Below are positions 21,508 to 31,764 of a stretch of DNA of 64,000 nucleotides, one piece after another. Origin of the DNA: Tritrichomonas musculus (lineage: Eukaryota > Parabasalia > Tritrichomonadida > Tritrichomonadidae); assembly GCA_039105265.1 (NCBI GenBank), contig JAPFFF010000002.1, positions 310,001-374,000 on the forward strand, in the 5' to 3' direction. The notes beneath the pieces were generated by a model. The model saw only the letters and a list, made by a program, of their open reading frames with translations. It had not been told where the DNA came from and did not search any database. Made by a program: the position numbers and the translations under genes. Position 1 is the first letter of the stretch. Each line of letters starts with the position of its first letter.

Positions 21508-24500
21508 CTAATTATCATTTTCATCTTCGTCAATATCTGCTTCAATGAGCAAGAAACGTAGGCATAGTTTTGGTGCATAATATCCAGGAATATGCATTGG
21601 GAGTTTCTCGAACTCATTAATAACAAGTAAAATTTCATCCGAAAGAAATTCGTTATCCATTTCCTTTACAAAAGTTTCAATAAAGTAATCGAAAGAAGCT
21701 ACAAACATTTTTAATGATTCGAAATCCATATTATTTGATCTATCATTATCATTATAAAAGTTAAGAACAGCAACTGACATGTTCATTATTGTTTTCAGTA
21801 CGAAAGAATAATCTTCGCTAGTTGGATAAAGATTAGATGCTTCCTCAACGAGTTTTTGTGATAGAATTAAAAGGATCAAATTTTGATCGTTGGATTTTTC
21901 AATTAATTCTCTTTGCAACAAAATTTTTGCTGTTTTACGAAGCAATTCAAACTCAGATTCCACTTTTTCGTTAATAATAAAATTAACCAAATTTTTCTCT
22001 TCATTATTAGCAGTTTTTTCTTTTTGCTTTTTATATTGGCGTAAATAACGATTTCTTACTGAGTGAAGAAGGTTTGTAAACTGCTCAATGAGATTTGTTG
22101 TAAGTGACTCTGAATAACGAATTTGGATTGATTTCTGAGCATATTTGGTCACTTTTTGAGCAATTTTTGAGAAAAGCCTGGCAGACTTATCAAATGAACA
22201 CTCAAGAATCAAAGGTATATTATTTATATCGCTATAAATTTGTTCGAAATAAACGCCAGCGGTGTAAGCCTTATCTTCATCATCGTCATCATTATTATCA
22301 ATTTGTTCATCATTTTCATCATCGTTTTGTTCTGTTGATTTGAATAGCTCTTGATCGTTTTTAATTGATATAAGTGGATTTATTATTGAATCAAACGTCT
22401 CCTTAATTTCTATCCAATTTTTATCATTTTCATTATCACCAACTGAACAAGAAGACTCGTTTTTACTAATGATGATACTATTTGAGAAGTTATTGTCACT
22501 TGAAGCATTATTACTTGTTGTTGCCAATGCTTGTGGCTGATCAAAGATCTCATATGAATTATCGTCTTTTTCAAGCTCTTGGCTGAGTTCTAATTGAATC
22601 TGTTCCAAGCAATTCTTAAAAGTCGACGATAGATTCTCCGAACTCATGAAAAGTGTTCTTGCATTAGCGGGCTTTGCTCGAATAATGAGATTGAATGGTT
22701 GGACCAACAGTTTTGACTGTTTTTTAGCAAACTTTTTCAAATAAGAAATTGAAACACGACAACTTTGTCTCAATTCTTTCAATTTGACCTTTCCGTCCTT
22801 CGAAATGACCATATTTGTCTGATTCTCAGAAGTGTTGGAACCACTATAATTATCACTACTGTTATCAGCACTATTGTTGTTGTTGTTGTTGTTGTTTCCT
22901 TCAGCATTGTCATTCCCTGTTTCATTGTTGTTGTCTTCAAGATCTGAGTCAGTGATTTTTGTGTCAGAGTCACTTATCGTTAGACCTTCAATTGTGAATT
23001 CTTCGCCAACTCGTCCTCGTCTTTGTCTACTGTTATGGTCACTGTTGGTGCTGTTCTTCTTCTTTCGTCGCCTTTTTCGCTTCTTTCGTGATTCTTCTTC
23101 GCGTTTCTGATCATCGTCAGACAAAACGGAAGCAAACTCGGCGAACTTTGCCAAGAAGTCTCCAATAGAGAGTAAAAAGATCAACTTTTTCTGGTTTTCT
23201 TCACCGTAATGAGAGGTGCTTTTCTCTTCAGAATATTGGAAATGAAGAATGTTGTCACGTTCACGATTAATCAACAAGATAAGAAAGTAATCTTTATTAA
23301 TCAGTTGATTTTCATCTTTTTTGTCTTTCTTTTCTGGCGTTGATTGTGGTGGTGGTGGACTTTCTTTGTCTCTTTCTTCATCTTTCCGAAGCTGGTTAGA
23401 TATGTTGATAAGTGATGTGAAAACTTGTATGAAAAATGAAGTTAAGTAATCCATTGTTTTCTGAGGAAAATTGTGAGGCTCTCTCAATTTTGTGATGATG
23501 CTTTGAATGAAGTCAGCGAAAAGTGCACGTTTATAAATTGGTACTCTTCTAACAAAGAATCCACACTTATATTTTTCAAGGTCAAATTGTGTCTCAAAAA
23601 GTGGAAAACTGTCAAATTTTTTCAAATTTTTGTTTTCTTTATCTTTTTTCTTTTTGTTTTCTTCTTCTTCTTTTTGTTGTTGTTGAGAATTGTCATCTTC
23701 TTCAGCTTTTATTTCAAATGGCTTCACTCTTGAATAATTTTGAGTGTGTTTCAAATTTGCCATTAGATGATCCAAAATTGATGTTACATTAATTTTTGCT
23801 TTTGCTATATTTTTAAAGAACTGGATTGAAGCAAGCAAATGTTCATAATATGAATCAACTTGTGAATACAAATATGGTTGTTTATTAAGAATTGGTGAAA
23901 CTTTCAAAAGATCAACAAAACCAAAAGTAATTTGAAAGATCGATTCAAACCAATTCTTAGTTAAAACACGAAGTGAATTTGAGCTGTATAATTCAGACGA
24001 ATTCACTTGAATTAATTCTGCCAATTCACTGAAATCTGCCTCATTTTGAGTGACAAGATTAACGAACTCTCGATTCGTTATTAATGACGATGATTTTTCT
24101 TCATCTTCATTAGAAGTATCAGATTCAGTAGAAGTCTTAGAAATTGCTTTCGATGATGAATCATCATCTTCTGTGTTTTCCTCTTCATTCTTAAATATTT
24201 GGTCATGGAATTCATCACCAAGCTTCACTGTCAACATGTATTGAAGCTTTCTAATTGCAGCCAAAGCAGTCATACAATTTTTCAATTCAGATGTGATCAA
24301 GACATTTTTTTCATAATCATTAAATTGATCTGAAATTGACTTAGCTTTATCATTATCGTTATCATTTTCATTAACATTGTTTTCATTTTCAAGTAACATG
24401 TCAATAAATGAACTTTCAACTACATTTCCAAGCTCGTTTAGATCCGTTATAAAAAGAGGATTCATGAAATCTTTTATGTTGATCATTTCTCTAAATAAAT

Positions 24501-27348
24501 CAGTAATCATTGACGTATAAGGCTGAGTCGTTGTACTCAAAAAGTCATCTGAAACTTTTTTAAGAAAAGCAACTTGTTTCTCAATCTGGTCGTCACTAAA
24601 AATAATCCTCTCATTTACTAATGGATCACTTTTTGATTCGATTTCATTTGGCTGGAAATTTAAACTGTTTGTGATTTGATAAAGAAGCATAATCGCTGGT
24701 TTCAAAGTTAGTAAAATTGATCTTGCAGAGAAAGCAAGAATTGATCTTTTGACATATGATTCAAGATCAGAAAAAATTGGATTAAATTCCTTCAATGCAC
24801 TCCATAAATTAAATATAAATTCTGAACATGCAATGAAAGAAGATGGATCAAGGCAATCGCATATAATTTGAAGATTACAGAGAACATTTGTTAAATATCC
24901 CATTACTTTCGAGGCATTAGATAACAGCTTCGATTTGGAAGCAACATTTTCATCATTAATGTAAATATCAAGAGACACAAGAATCATTGAAAGTTGCTTT
25001 GCTGACTGTTGAATACTTTCAACCATCGTTTGGCCTTTTATAAATTCAATTTCATTCAAAATTTCATCAAATTCAACTCGTATCCTTTCATATTCACGGA
25101 CCGCATCAACTATGAATTCATTGTTTGGAAAATCTTTGGAATATCTTACAAGTGTGTTAACGTATGAATAAACTGTCTTGTACCATTCACTTACTGATTG
25201 AAGTCTGCCAAATTGGTCATTCTTGTTCTTGACATTCCTAAGATCTTTCCAACATTTTCGCAAGGTTATATTTATCTCTTTAATAACTGCTGATGATTTT
25301 TTGTCCATTTCTGACTTTTTGAACCATGATGATTTCTTTTTGGGAAAAGAGGAAGTTCCTTCATGATCTTTATCTTTACTTTGTTTTTCACCCTTTTTCT
25401 TCTTTCTAAAATGAATTAATGATTTCTTCTTTTTCTTATTTTTTTGTTTCTTATCAGTATCTTTTTCTTTCTCTTTTTCTTCGTCAGTAACCGTTAGATA
25501 GTCTGGTTCTTCGTTTGTTTCCTCAATAAGTTGCTTGATCGATGGAAGATGGAAGTTAAAGACTGAAAACTTGAATTTTGGTGCAATTGAATTGTAATTA
25601 ATTGTTGGTAAAGTAGAAAATGTTACTTTTTGAAGCAAATATGATGGATTCCAGCCAGAAAAAGGTGGATTTGGTATAAATGGCATTAATAATTCTGTAT
25701 CGACATTAGATGGATAAGGTTTAATTGACGGTATTCTCTTGGTCCTGGGATTCATAACCATATCAATATCTTCATTTGGTAATAAAAAAGTCAAATGGCG
25801 TCCTGATGGTTTGATTTTGATTGGAGATTCATCATCAACCAAAATTGGCTTTCTCGAAGAAACTCTGAAGCTGAAACTGCTTGATGAAAGGCTACTACTT
25901 ACTTTTGGTGAAAGATGGAATATTGAATGTGACGATGTGAGATTCTTTCGATGTCGCCTTTTATTGTAATTTAAATCCAGACTAGAAAATTCAGAGGTTG
26001 ATAATTCTCGTGGCTCTTTTTCACGTGCTGATAAAGATGTGTTTGAAAATTGTGTAAAAGAATCTGTTGCAAAGGTGGAAGATTGTCCGCTTGATCCATC
26101 TTTACTTAATGAAATAGGAGACACTAGAGGTGAAGCATGATAAGCACTGAAACGGGGCCTTTGGAATCTTAGCGGAAGTGATTTAGTGTATTTGGTATCT
26201 AAATCATCACTGTAAAAGCTGCTATATACAGAAGTCTTTCCATCTTTCTGGGGTTTTGAATGATCTACTAAATTAATTTGTTTTTCTTCTTCTTCATTAT
26301 CTTTTTCATCATCATTATCTCGATTGTTGTTATTATCAATTTCAAGCTTTTCCATGAGATCCGCTTTGGACTTTGAAAGACGTGAACGAAGCTTATCAAA
26401 TCCAAGGCCTTTACTTGATTCAATTTTGTCATCAAGTTCATTAAGTAGAATCTTGAGTTTACTCATATTGACTTCTTTGTTTTCAATGTCTAATTCTGTC
26501 ATTTTTTCTGATTCATTGTTTTGATTATTATAATCTTTGATTAATATAGAATATGATTGAATGCTTTCACATGTTGTCTGGCCCCATTTTAGTAAATCTG
26601 ATTTATCTGTAGAAGAATTTTTAATACTTATAGAAAATGATTGAAGAAGGAAAATAAATCTGAAGATTGATGTTGATATCGATGTGTTTGGTTTTGTAAA
26701 TGAAAAATAATAATAGCAAGCAAGGCTCACGTAATTGAAAGCTTTGCATATATTCTTCTTTTTGCTTTTTTCGTAAAGATTAAATATTTTAGTTCGAATA
26801 TTAACTAATTTGACTTGAATTTTGTCATAATCATCAAATAGTGAGTTTTCTTTATCAGCAATTTTTTTTACTAAACGAATTATATGATTAATTTCTTCGA
26901 CTGAATCACTAATTTCATTTTTTGAAACGATTTTTTCAAGAATTTGCATACTTTTTAAGAGTGATTTATTAAAATCAATAGGATGTGATTGTAAAAAATT
27001 GATAAAATCAATAATTCCTTGGATTTCCCGTAATATCTTGGTATATGCATCGATAAAATTGAATGAATCAATAGCTTTGTTTAATTCTTCAGCCTCATTA
27101 TTAATGTTGGAAATCGTTTTAAAAGCTTCGTTGATATAATAAGAATAGCAAATTATCATTACTTCAGAGTAGTTTTCATGAAGATATTCAAACTGTTTAT
27201 CAACACTTTGGAAATATTGAATCCAACTGATAGATGTTTGGAAAGTTTGTTTTGGAAGGTCTGAGCCAATAGATTCAAGGGTGCTTTGTATCGATTTCGA
27301 CAATTTGATCACCTCTTGAATCTGAATAATTGAAGGTTCTTTATTCAA
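21508..27348 (-). CDS. Very large helical protein of unknown function; 5' end unclear
   Basis: An open frame of 1946 codons. It is predominantly helical, with acidic and Asn/Lys-rich linkers (residues 340-360, 620-690, 1180-1215, 1440-1510) and a polybasic patch (KKQKNKKKKKS). No enzyme motif or transmembrane segment is evident. The arrangement of long helical bundles with spacers is reminiscent of cytoskeletal or tether proteins, but I recognise no family. The annotated 5' boundary is a TTG at 27348: there is no ATG between it and the upstream in-frame TGA, and the first internal Met is residue 64. The first 63 codons look genuinely coding, so the true start may lie in an unrecognised upstream exon, across a frameshift, or at codon 64 (27159). 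Confidence 0.7.
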   Translation of the reverse strand: MNKEPSIIQIQEVIKLSKSIQSTLESIGSDLPKQTFQTSISWIQYFQSVDKQFEYLHENYSEVMIICYSYYINEAFKTISNINNEAEELNKAIDSFNFIDAYTKILREIQGIIDFINFLQSHPIDFNKSLLKSMQILEKIVSKNEISDSVEEINHIIRLVKKIADKENSLFDDYDKIQVKLVNIRTKIFNLYEKSKKKNICKAFNYVSLACYYYFSFTKPNTSISTSIFRFIFLLQSFSISIKNSSTDKSDLLKWGQTTCESIQSYSILIKDYNNQNNESEKMTELDIENKEVNMSKLKILLNELDDKIESSKGLGFDKLRSRLSKSKADLMEKLEIDNNNNRDNDDEKDNEEEEKQINLVDHSKPQKDGKTSVYSSFYSDDLDTKYTKSLPLRFQRPRFSAYHASPLVSPISLSKDGSSGQSSTFATDSFTQFSNTSLSAREKEPRELSTSEFSSLDLNYNKRRHRKNLTSSHSIFHLSPKVSSSLSSSSFSFRVSSRKPILVDDESPIKIKPSGRHLTFLLPNEDIDMVMNPRTKRIPSIKPYPSNVDTELLMPFIPNPPFSGWNPSYLLQKVTFSTLPTINYNSIAPKFKFSVFNFHLPSIKQLIEETNEEPDYLTVTDEEKEKEKDTDKKQKNKKKKKSLIHFRKKKKGEKQSKDKDHEGTSSFPKKKSSWFKKSEMDKKSSAVIKEINITLRKCWKDLRNVKNKNDQFGRLQSVSEWYKTVYSYVNTLVRYSKDFPNNEFIVDAVREYERIRVEFDEILNEIEFIKGQTMVESIQQSAKQLSMILVSLDIYINDENVASKSKLLSNASKVMGYLTNVLCNLQIICDCLDPSSFIACSEFIFNLWSALKEFNPIFSDLESYVKRSILAFSARSILLTLKPAIMLLYQITNSLNFQPNEIESKSDPLVNERIIFSDDQIEKQVAFLKKVSDDFLSTTTQPYTSMITDLFREMINIKDFMNPLFITDLNELGNVVESSFIDMLLENENNVNENDNDNDKAKSISDQFNDYEKNVLITSELKNCMTALAAIRKLQYMLTVKLGDEFHDQIFKNEEENTEDDDSSSKAISKTSTESDTSNEDEEKSSSLITNREFVNLVTQNEADFSELAELIQVNSSELYSSNSLRVLTKNWFESIFQITFGFVDLLKVSPILNKQPYLYSQVDSYYEHLLASIQFFKNIAKAKINVTSILDHLMANLKHTQNYSRVKPFEIKAEEDDNSQQQQKEEEENKKKKDKENKNLKKFDSFPLFETQFDLEKYKCGFFVRRVPIYKRALFADFIQSIITKLREPHNFPQKTMDYLTSFFIQVFTSLINISNQLRKDEERDKESPPPPQSTPEKKDKKDENQLINKDYFLILLINRERDNILHFQYSEEKSTSHYGEENQKKLIFLLSIGDFLAKFAEFASVLSDDDQKREEESRKKRKRRRKKKNSTNSDHNSRQRRGRVGEEFTIEGLTISDSDTKITDSDLEDNNNETGNDNAEGNNNNNNNNSADNSSDNYSGSNTSENQTNMVISKDGKVKLKELRQSCRVSISYLKKFAKKQSKLLVQPFNLIIRAKPANARTLFMSSENLSSTFKNCLEQIQLELSQELEKDDNSYEIFDQPQALATTSNNASSDNNFSNSIIISKNESSCSVGDNENDKNWIEIKETFDSIINPLISIKNDQELFKSTEQNDDENDEQIDNNDDDDEDKAYTAGVYFEQIYSDINNIPLILECSFDKSARLFSKIAQKVTKYAQKSIQIRYSESLTTNLIEQFTNLLHSVRNRYLRQYKKQKEKTANNEEKNLVNFIINEKVESEFELLRKTAKILLQRELIEKSNDQNLILLILSQKLVEEASNLYPTSEDYSFVLKTIMNMSVAVLNFYNDNDRSNNMDFESLKMFVASFDYFIETFVKEMDNEFLSDEILLVINEFEKLPMHIPGYYAPKLCLRFLLIEADIDEDENDN

Positions 27349-27856
27349 GGGTGATAGATAATTATTTCAAATTCTTATTAGTATAGAAAAAAATTGAGAG
27401 AAAAAAATGATGAATCTTCAAAATTTTATAAATAAAATAGTTTTATTACTAGAATACTATTGGTTTAGATATATTACTATGTTTTGTTCATTGCGGTCAA
27501 AAATAAATTTAAAAAGTTGGCGTTATATATTGAAAATTGAATATTGGGAAAGTTTGAATGATTTTATTTTTACAGTAAGTAAAATAATCTGATACGGCTC
27601 TCAATAATATGATACCATTTTGTGAGTGAATTGAAATAATTGAGAATTTTTTTTTGAAAAATATGTATGGGGAAACTTATACTTTCTCAAAATTGGCTCT
27701 AGATTTTTTGATGAAATTAATATTATTAATAAATAAAATCATTATATATCATAATATATTAATAACTAATCATTTTCAACCTACAATATAAAGATAAATG
27801 AATTTAAAAATTATTCTTTAAAAAAATTCAAAAGAAAAGTGAATATTTTATTTTAA
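27349..27856. other. Intergenic spacer before the Kolobok element
   Basis: About 500 bp of AT-rich DNA upstream of the minus-strand giant gene. A short 61-codon frame at 27407-27592 looks compositional rather than coding. TCATTTTTTTCTC on the minus strand (about 27400) could be an initiator for the giant gene. Confidence 0.4.
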
Positions 27857-28999
27857 TTAAGGGGGGAGTATTTTACCAATTTTTTCGTTATCTGAATAAA
27901 ATTAGAAATTAATATTGAATTATAATTTTATATTATTTTTCTATTACAGTTTAAATCTAATAATTTATAAAAATATTTATAATATAATAAGATATTTTCA
28001 TTTTTTGACTTATTTCAAATTTTGAATAATATTAAGAAAAAAAATCAATGAATATATTGAATTTTTTCTGTAAATTTTTATTCAATTTTTTGTTGATAAA
28101 AAAATGCTTGAATTTTGTATTATTCACTAATAAAAATGATTTTAAAAGTAGTATTTTATGATAATTTATTATATTAAATAATATTGCATGGAATTTTTAA
28201 GAATTTTTCTTTTTTTTTTTATGAAATAATAATAATGTCGATTCTCTTCATTCATAATGCAATCATATTTTTCTGCAAAATATTGAATTTATATCATCAG
28301 AAAAATAAGTATTTTGAATATTTTTTAATTTTATCCATAAATAAAGAAGTTAAAGTTTAAAAAATTCCTTCATCATAAAATACATCAAATTATTGTATAT
28401 AAAAAAAAGAAAATAATAATATCTCAACATTAGTTTTTTAAATATCATCTGAAGTTATTATTTGTGTTATTTAAAGCTAAATTTGTTAATAATTGATTCG
28501 TCTGATAGGTTTAGAAAACACTTGATTTTATATAGAAAAATGACGTTTTTTTAAAATCATATGTAGTCTCCCAATATTTGAGTTCAAAGCTCGTGCTTGA
28601 TACATATTATTTCATGATTGATATACAAAAAAACAATGTTGAGATATGTTAAAAAAATGGAATACGATCATGTGCTGGAATATTGATTCATAATTTTTGC
28701 AAAATAGCAACAATTTTAAAAGAAAATAAAAATCATACAACATCTTTAGATTTTTTGGTATAAGATGCGATATTTTAAATATTTTAAATGCGAATATAAA
28801 CAAAAAAAGATTTTTAAAAATTTGAGAGAAGTGGTATACTTTATTTCTTAAGAAATACGTTAATTTTCAATGAAATACGTTTATATTTCTGAAAATTCTA
28901 AAAATAAATATAAAAATTACATTTTTTTCCATTAAAAATCACTTATTTCTGTAATAGTTTGTTAATTTCTATGTGTATACGTTTTTTATGTGATTGTTC

Positions 29000-29135
29000 G
29001 TTTGTTTAGGTGATTTTTCTTTTATTCCTATGAATGTTCGTTTATTTCTACGAGTGTTCGTTTATTTCTATGAGTGTTCGTTTATTTCTATGAGTGTTCG
29101 TTTATTTCTATGAGTGTTCGTTTTTTTCTATCGAT
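29000..29135. repeat. 20-bp tandem repeats upstream of the Kolobok transposase
   Basis: Units of GTTCGTTTATTTCTATGAGT occur about five times in tandem between 29030 and 29130, with degenerate copies before and after. The array lies about 80-200 bp before the transposase start, where it could act as binding or promoter repeats; that role is inference. Confidence 0.8.
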
Positions 29136-29211
29136 TTTTGTCGTTATTTACAAATTACTTATTTTCTATTGAAAATGATCGTTAGTTTTTAAAAGCAAAC
29201 GTTTTAATCAT

Positions 29212-30597
29212 ATGAGAAGAATTAAAACAAACTTCATATCATTTTTTAAAATGGCACCTAAATCAAAGCAGAAGATTCATTGCCAAAATATTGCAAAATT
29301 ACCTAAAAAGCAATCAAAAACATGTAATGAACCAGTTCAAAAGGTAAACACAGATATGATGGTTATTTCAGCACTTTTAAATGGACAAGGTTATGAAGGA
29401 ACAAAGCATCAAGCCAATCGTTACAACTGTTTAACACCATGTAAAAGAACATTTTATCAGCGACAAAAGAAAATTGTAGAAAAAGTAACCGACATGGTAT
29501 CTGATGAATGCCATAAATATGCAAAACAAATAAAACCTAACTCTACTGTTTCTTGTGATTGTTCATGGAATCATAAAGTTTGCGGTTCTGCAGGAACCGT
29601 TACTTTATTTGATTTGAATCAAAAAAAAGTGGTTGATTTCCAAACATTGACAAAGTCGAAAAGTTCATTTGTTGGAAATTACGATGGTAAATCCAACAAT
29701 ATGGAAACCGAAGGACTTCAAAGAATTTTTAATAAAATCGGAGATGATTTAAAAAATAAAGAAGTTGAATTTGTCCATGATGATGACAATAAGACTCATC
29801 GATTACTTGAAAAAAATAATCACATTAAAATAAAAGAAACAATCGATCCAGGTCATGGAATTCAGCAATTGAAACGCAAAGCAAACACATTTTTCGAGAA
29901 TGCATCAAGAGAAATGGCTAAGAAAAAGCAGCCAGGTAGAAAAACAATAAAGGCTTGTTTTGAATTATTTTCAACCTTGATATCCAAAATCATCATCTGG
30001 TTCAAGTTTATAGTCTTCAACGTCGATGATAAAGAAAAAAAAGAACAAATGTGGACTAATACAACAGACCATGTATTAGGTGTTCATGATAATTGCACTC
30101 ACCCCTCTGATTTAAAAAAATATAGAGGACGCGGAAGGCCAAGAAAACCAAGGAAAGAAGGAAATGAATTCTGGGAATGGGAAGAAGGAAAAAATGATTT
30201 GAGTTTGAAAAATTTATTAATTGACTTTTTAAAAAAAACCGTAAAACTCGTAAGAAAAACTGGGAAAAAAAGAACCCAAGATAACGAATCGTTAAATGCT
30301 TCTATGCGAATTTATGCTCCCAAAAATAAAGTATTTTCTGTAAGCAACGAAGCACGAGTTGCTATTGCTGTTGGAAAAAAAAACGATCCATTATTCGAAA
30401 CTCATCTAATTGAAAAGATTTGTCCAAATGCCATTTCACCAGCAGCACTTGATGAAATAAGAAATGATGAAATAGCAAGAAATCAAAACAATACGCGCAA
30501 AAAGTCAAGAAAAGAAATGGACAAGAAAAATCTAAATAGAATCAAAGAAAGAGAACGATGTAAAGAACCGCCAGGTGACTATAATGAAAAAAAATAA
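29212..30597 (+). CDS. Kolobok-like transposase
   Basis: 461 codons from the first ATG (29212); 448 from the ATG at 29251, which has the better initiator. The core has the Kolobok layout: a first Asp in SCDCSWNHKVCGSAGTVTLF (D116), then VVDFQTLTKS, NNMETEGLQRI, a second acidic block VHDDDNKTHRLL (190-192), a DPGH motif (212-215), the HDNCTHPSD Cys/His motif, and a late Glu in QDNESLNAS (E359) followed by YAPKNKVFSVSNEARVA. This is a DDE transposase that should cut and paste its own element at TTAA. An AT-hook-like RGRGRPRKP sits at about 306-314. The frame is intact and fills the centre of the TTAA-flanked element. Confidence 0.75.
   Translation: MRRIKTNFISFFKMAPKSKQKIHCQNIAKLPKKQSKTCNEPVQKVNTDMMVISALLNGQGYEGTKHQANRYNCLTPCKRTFYQRQKKIVEKVTDMVSDECHKYAKQIKPNSTVSCDCSWNHKVCGSAGTVTLFDLNQKKVVDFQTLTKSKSSFVGNYDGKSNNMETEGLQRIFNKIGDDLKNKEVEFVHDDDNKTHRLLEKNNHIKIKETIDPGHGIQQLKRKANTFFENASREMAKKKQPGRKTIKACFELFSTLISKIIIWFKFIVFNVDDKEKKEQMWTNTTDHVLGVHDNCTHPSDLKKYRGRGRPRKPRKEGNEFWEWEEGKNDLSLKNLLIDFLKKTVKLVRKTGKKRTQDNESLNASMRIYAPKNKVFSVSNEARVAIAVGKKNDPLFETHLIEKICPNAISPAALDEIRNDEIARNQNNTRKKSRKEMDKKNLNRIKERERCKEPPGDYNEKK
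29239..29253 (+). promoter_or_regulatory. Initiator TCATTTTTTAAA favouring an internal transposase start
   Basis: TCATTTTTTAAA starts at 29239 directly before the ATG at 29251. If it is the initiator, transcription starts inside the longest frame and translation begins at codon 14 (MAPKSKQK), not at 29212. Confidence 0.4.
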
Positions 30598-30649
30598 ACA
30601 TTCATTTTAATGGTGAATAGTTAATAAACATCTAATTATTAATAATTAA

Positions 30650-31330
30650 TTATTTTTGGATTTGAATTTTAAGTATGATTGAATTTTCATAGGATGTAAA
30701 AATGAATAAATGTTGGCTAAGAATATTTGTGATGACAAAACCAAATAATACTAATTTGATTGTTTATTTATTGGAATTCATAGGAATTAAAAAATACTAT
30801 TTGCAATTGAATTTTTCAAACGACGAAAAAATGAATGATTATTAAATAAAGAATACTTGTGATAAATAATATCGTTGATTGGTGCTATTTTAATTACTGG
30901 TATGTTGAAATTCAAAGAAATAAAAAAAATTATTTGCAATTGAATTTTTCAAACAACGAAAAAATGAATGATTATTAAATAAAGAATACTTGTGATAAAT
31001 AATATCGTTGATTGGTGCTATTTTAATTACTGGTATGTTGAAATTCAAAGAAATAAAAAAAATTATTTGCAATTGAATTTTTCAAACGACGAAAAAATGA
31101 ATGATTATTAAATAAAGAATACTTGTGATAAATAATATCATTGATTGGTGCTATTTTAATTACTGGTATGTTGAAATTCAAAGAAATAAAAAAGATTATT
31201 TGCAATTGAATTTTTCAAACGATGAAAAAATAATAAGTGTTAGCTAAGAATATATATAATGACAATATAACTGAACAGTACTAATACAATCACTTATTTG
31301 CAAGAACTCGTAGATATAAAAAATTTATAT
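30650..31330. repeat. 133-bp tandem repeats downstream of the Kolobok transposase
   Basis: A block including TATTTGCAATTGAATTTTTC recurs near 30798, 30932, 31065 and 31197, a 133-bp period with near-identical middle copies and degenerate outer ones. Small ORFs read in it (30890-31205, minus) are copies of the same repeat, not genes. The array lies between transposase stop and right element end. Confidence 0.85.
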
Positions 31331-31764
31331 GAGTAAGATTAGACTAGTATGCCATTTTTCTTTATTGCTATTATATTAATGCTATGCGTATAACCAAGAA
31401 TAGCAAAAATAATATAAGAATTGTTGAAAATGGCTGAAATTTGTTAACAAAGAGATAATTTTTCTTTTTTTTATCAAATTAGTTTTTCTGAATAATACGA
31501 TAAATTTAAATTGAAAAATTAAAAAATTAAAAAATTGATTTTATCTTGATTGTAATGGAATATATTATATATTAAATAAATTAAATAGTTAATAAAAAAA
31601 TATTTACCTATTTTATTAGAGTAATGTATCATGAAAATACGTTTGTGTCTTGATAAAGCTCAGTATACTCCCCCCTTAAAAGAATTTAAAAAAGTCCATT
31701 TTGATAATCAAAATCATGATCATTTCAAACCTTTTTTTTTTTATCGTCTATTTATATTAATGGA

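Larger units (their letters stand above)
27861..31675. mobile_element. Kolobok-like DNA transposon flanked by TTAA
   Basis: The left end reads TTAA then GGGGGGAGTAT (27857-27871); the right end reads ATACTCCCCCC then TTAA (31665-31679). This gives an 11-bp terminal inverted repeat and a TTAA target duplication around a 3.8-kb element. The only long internal ORF (29212-30597, plus) is a transposase of Kolobok type, and the Kolobok superfamily is known to insert at TTAA. G runs of six are rare in this AT-rich DNA, so the match is unlikely to be chance. The 1.35-kb left region is non-coding; tandem repeats lie on both sides of the transposase gene. The intact ORF and ends suggest a potentially complete copy. 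Confidence 0.75.

Noticed and set aside
30890-31205. Two nearly identical 60-codon minus-strand ORFs
   Set aside because: They are successive units of the 133-bp tandem repeat and lack any initiator or family pattern.
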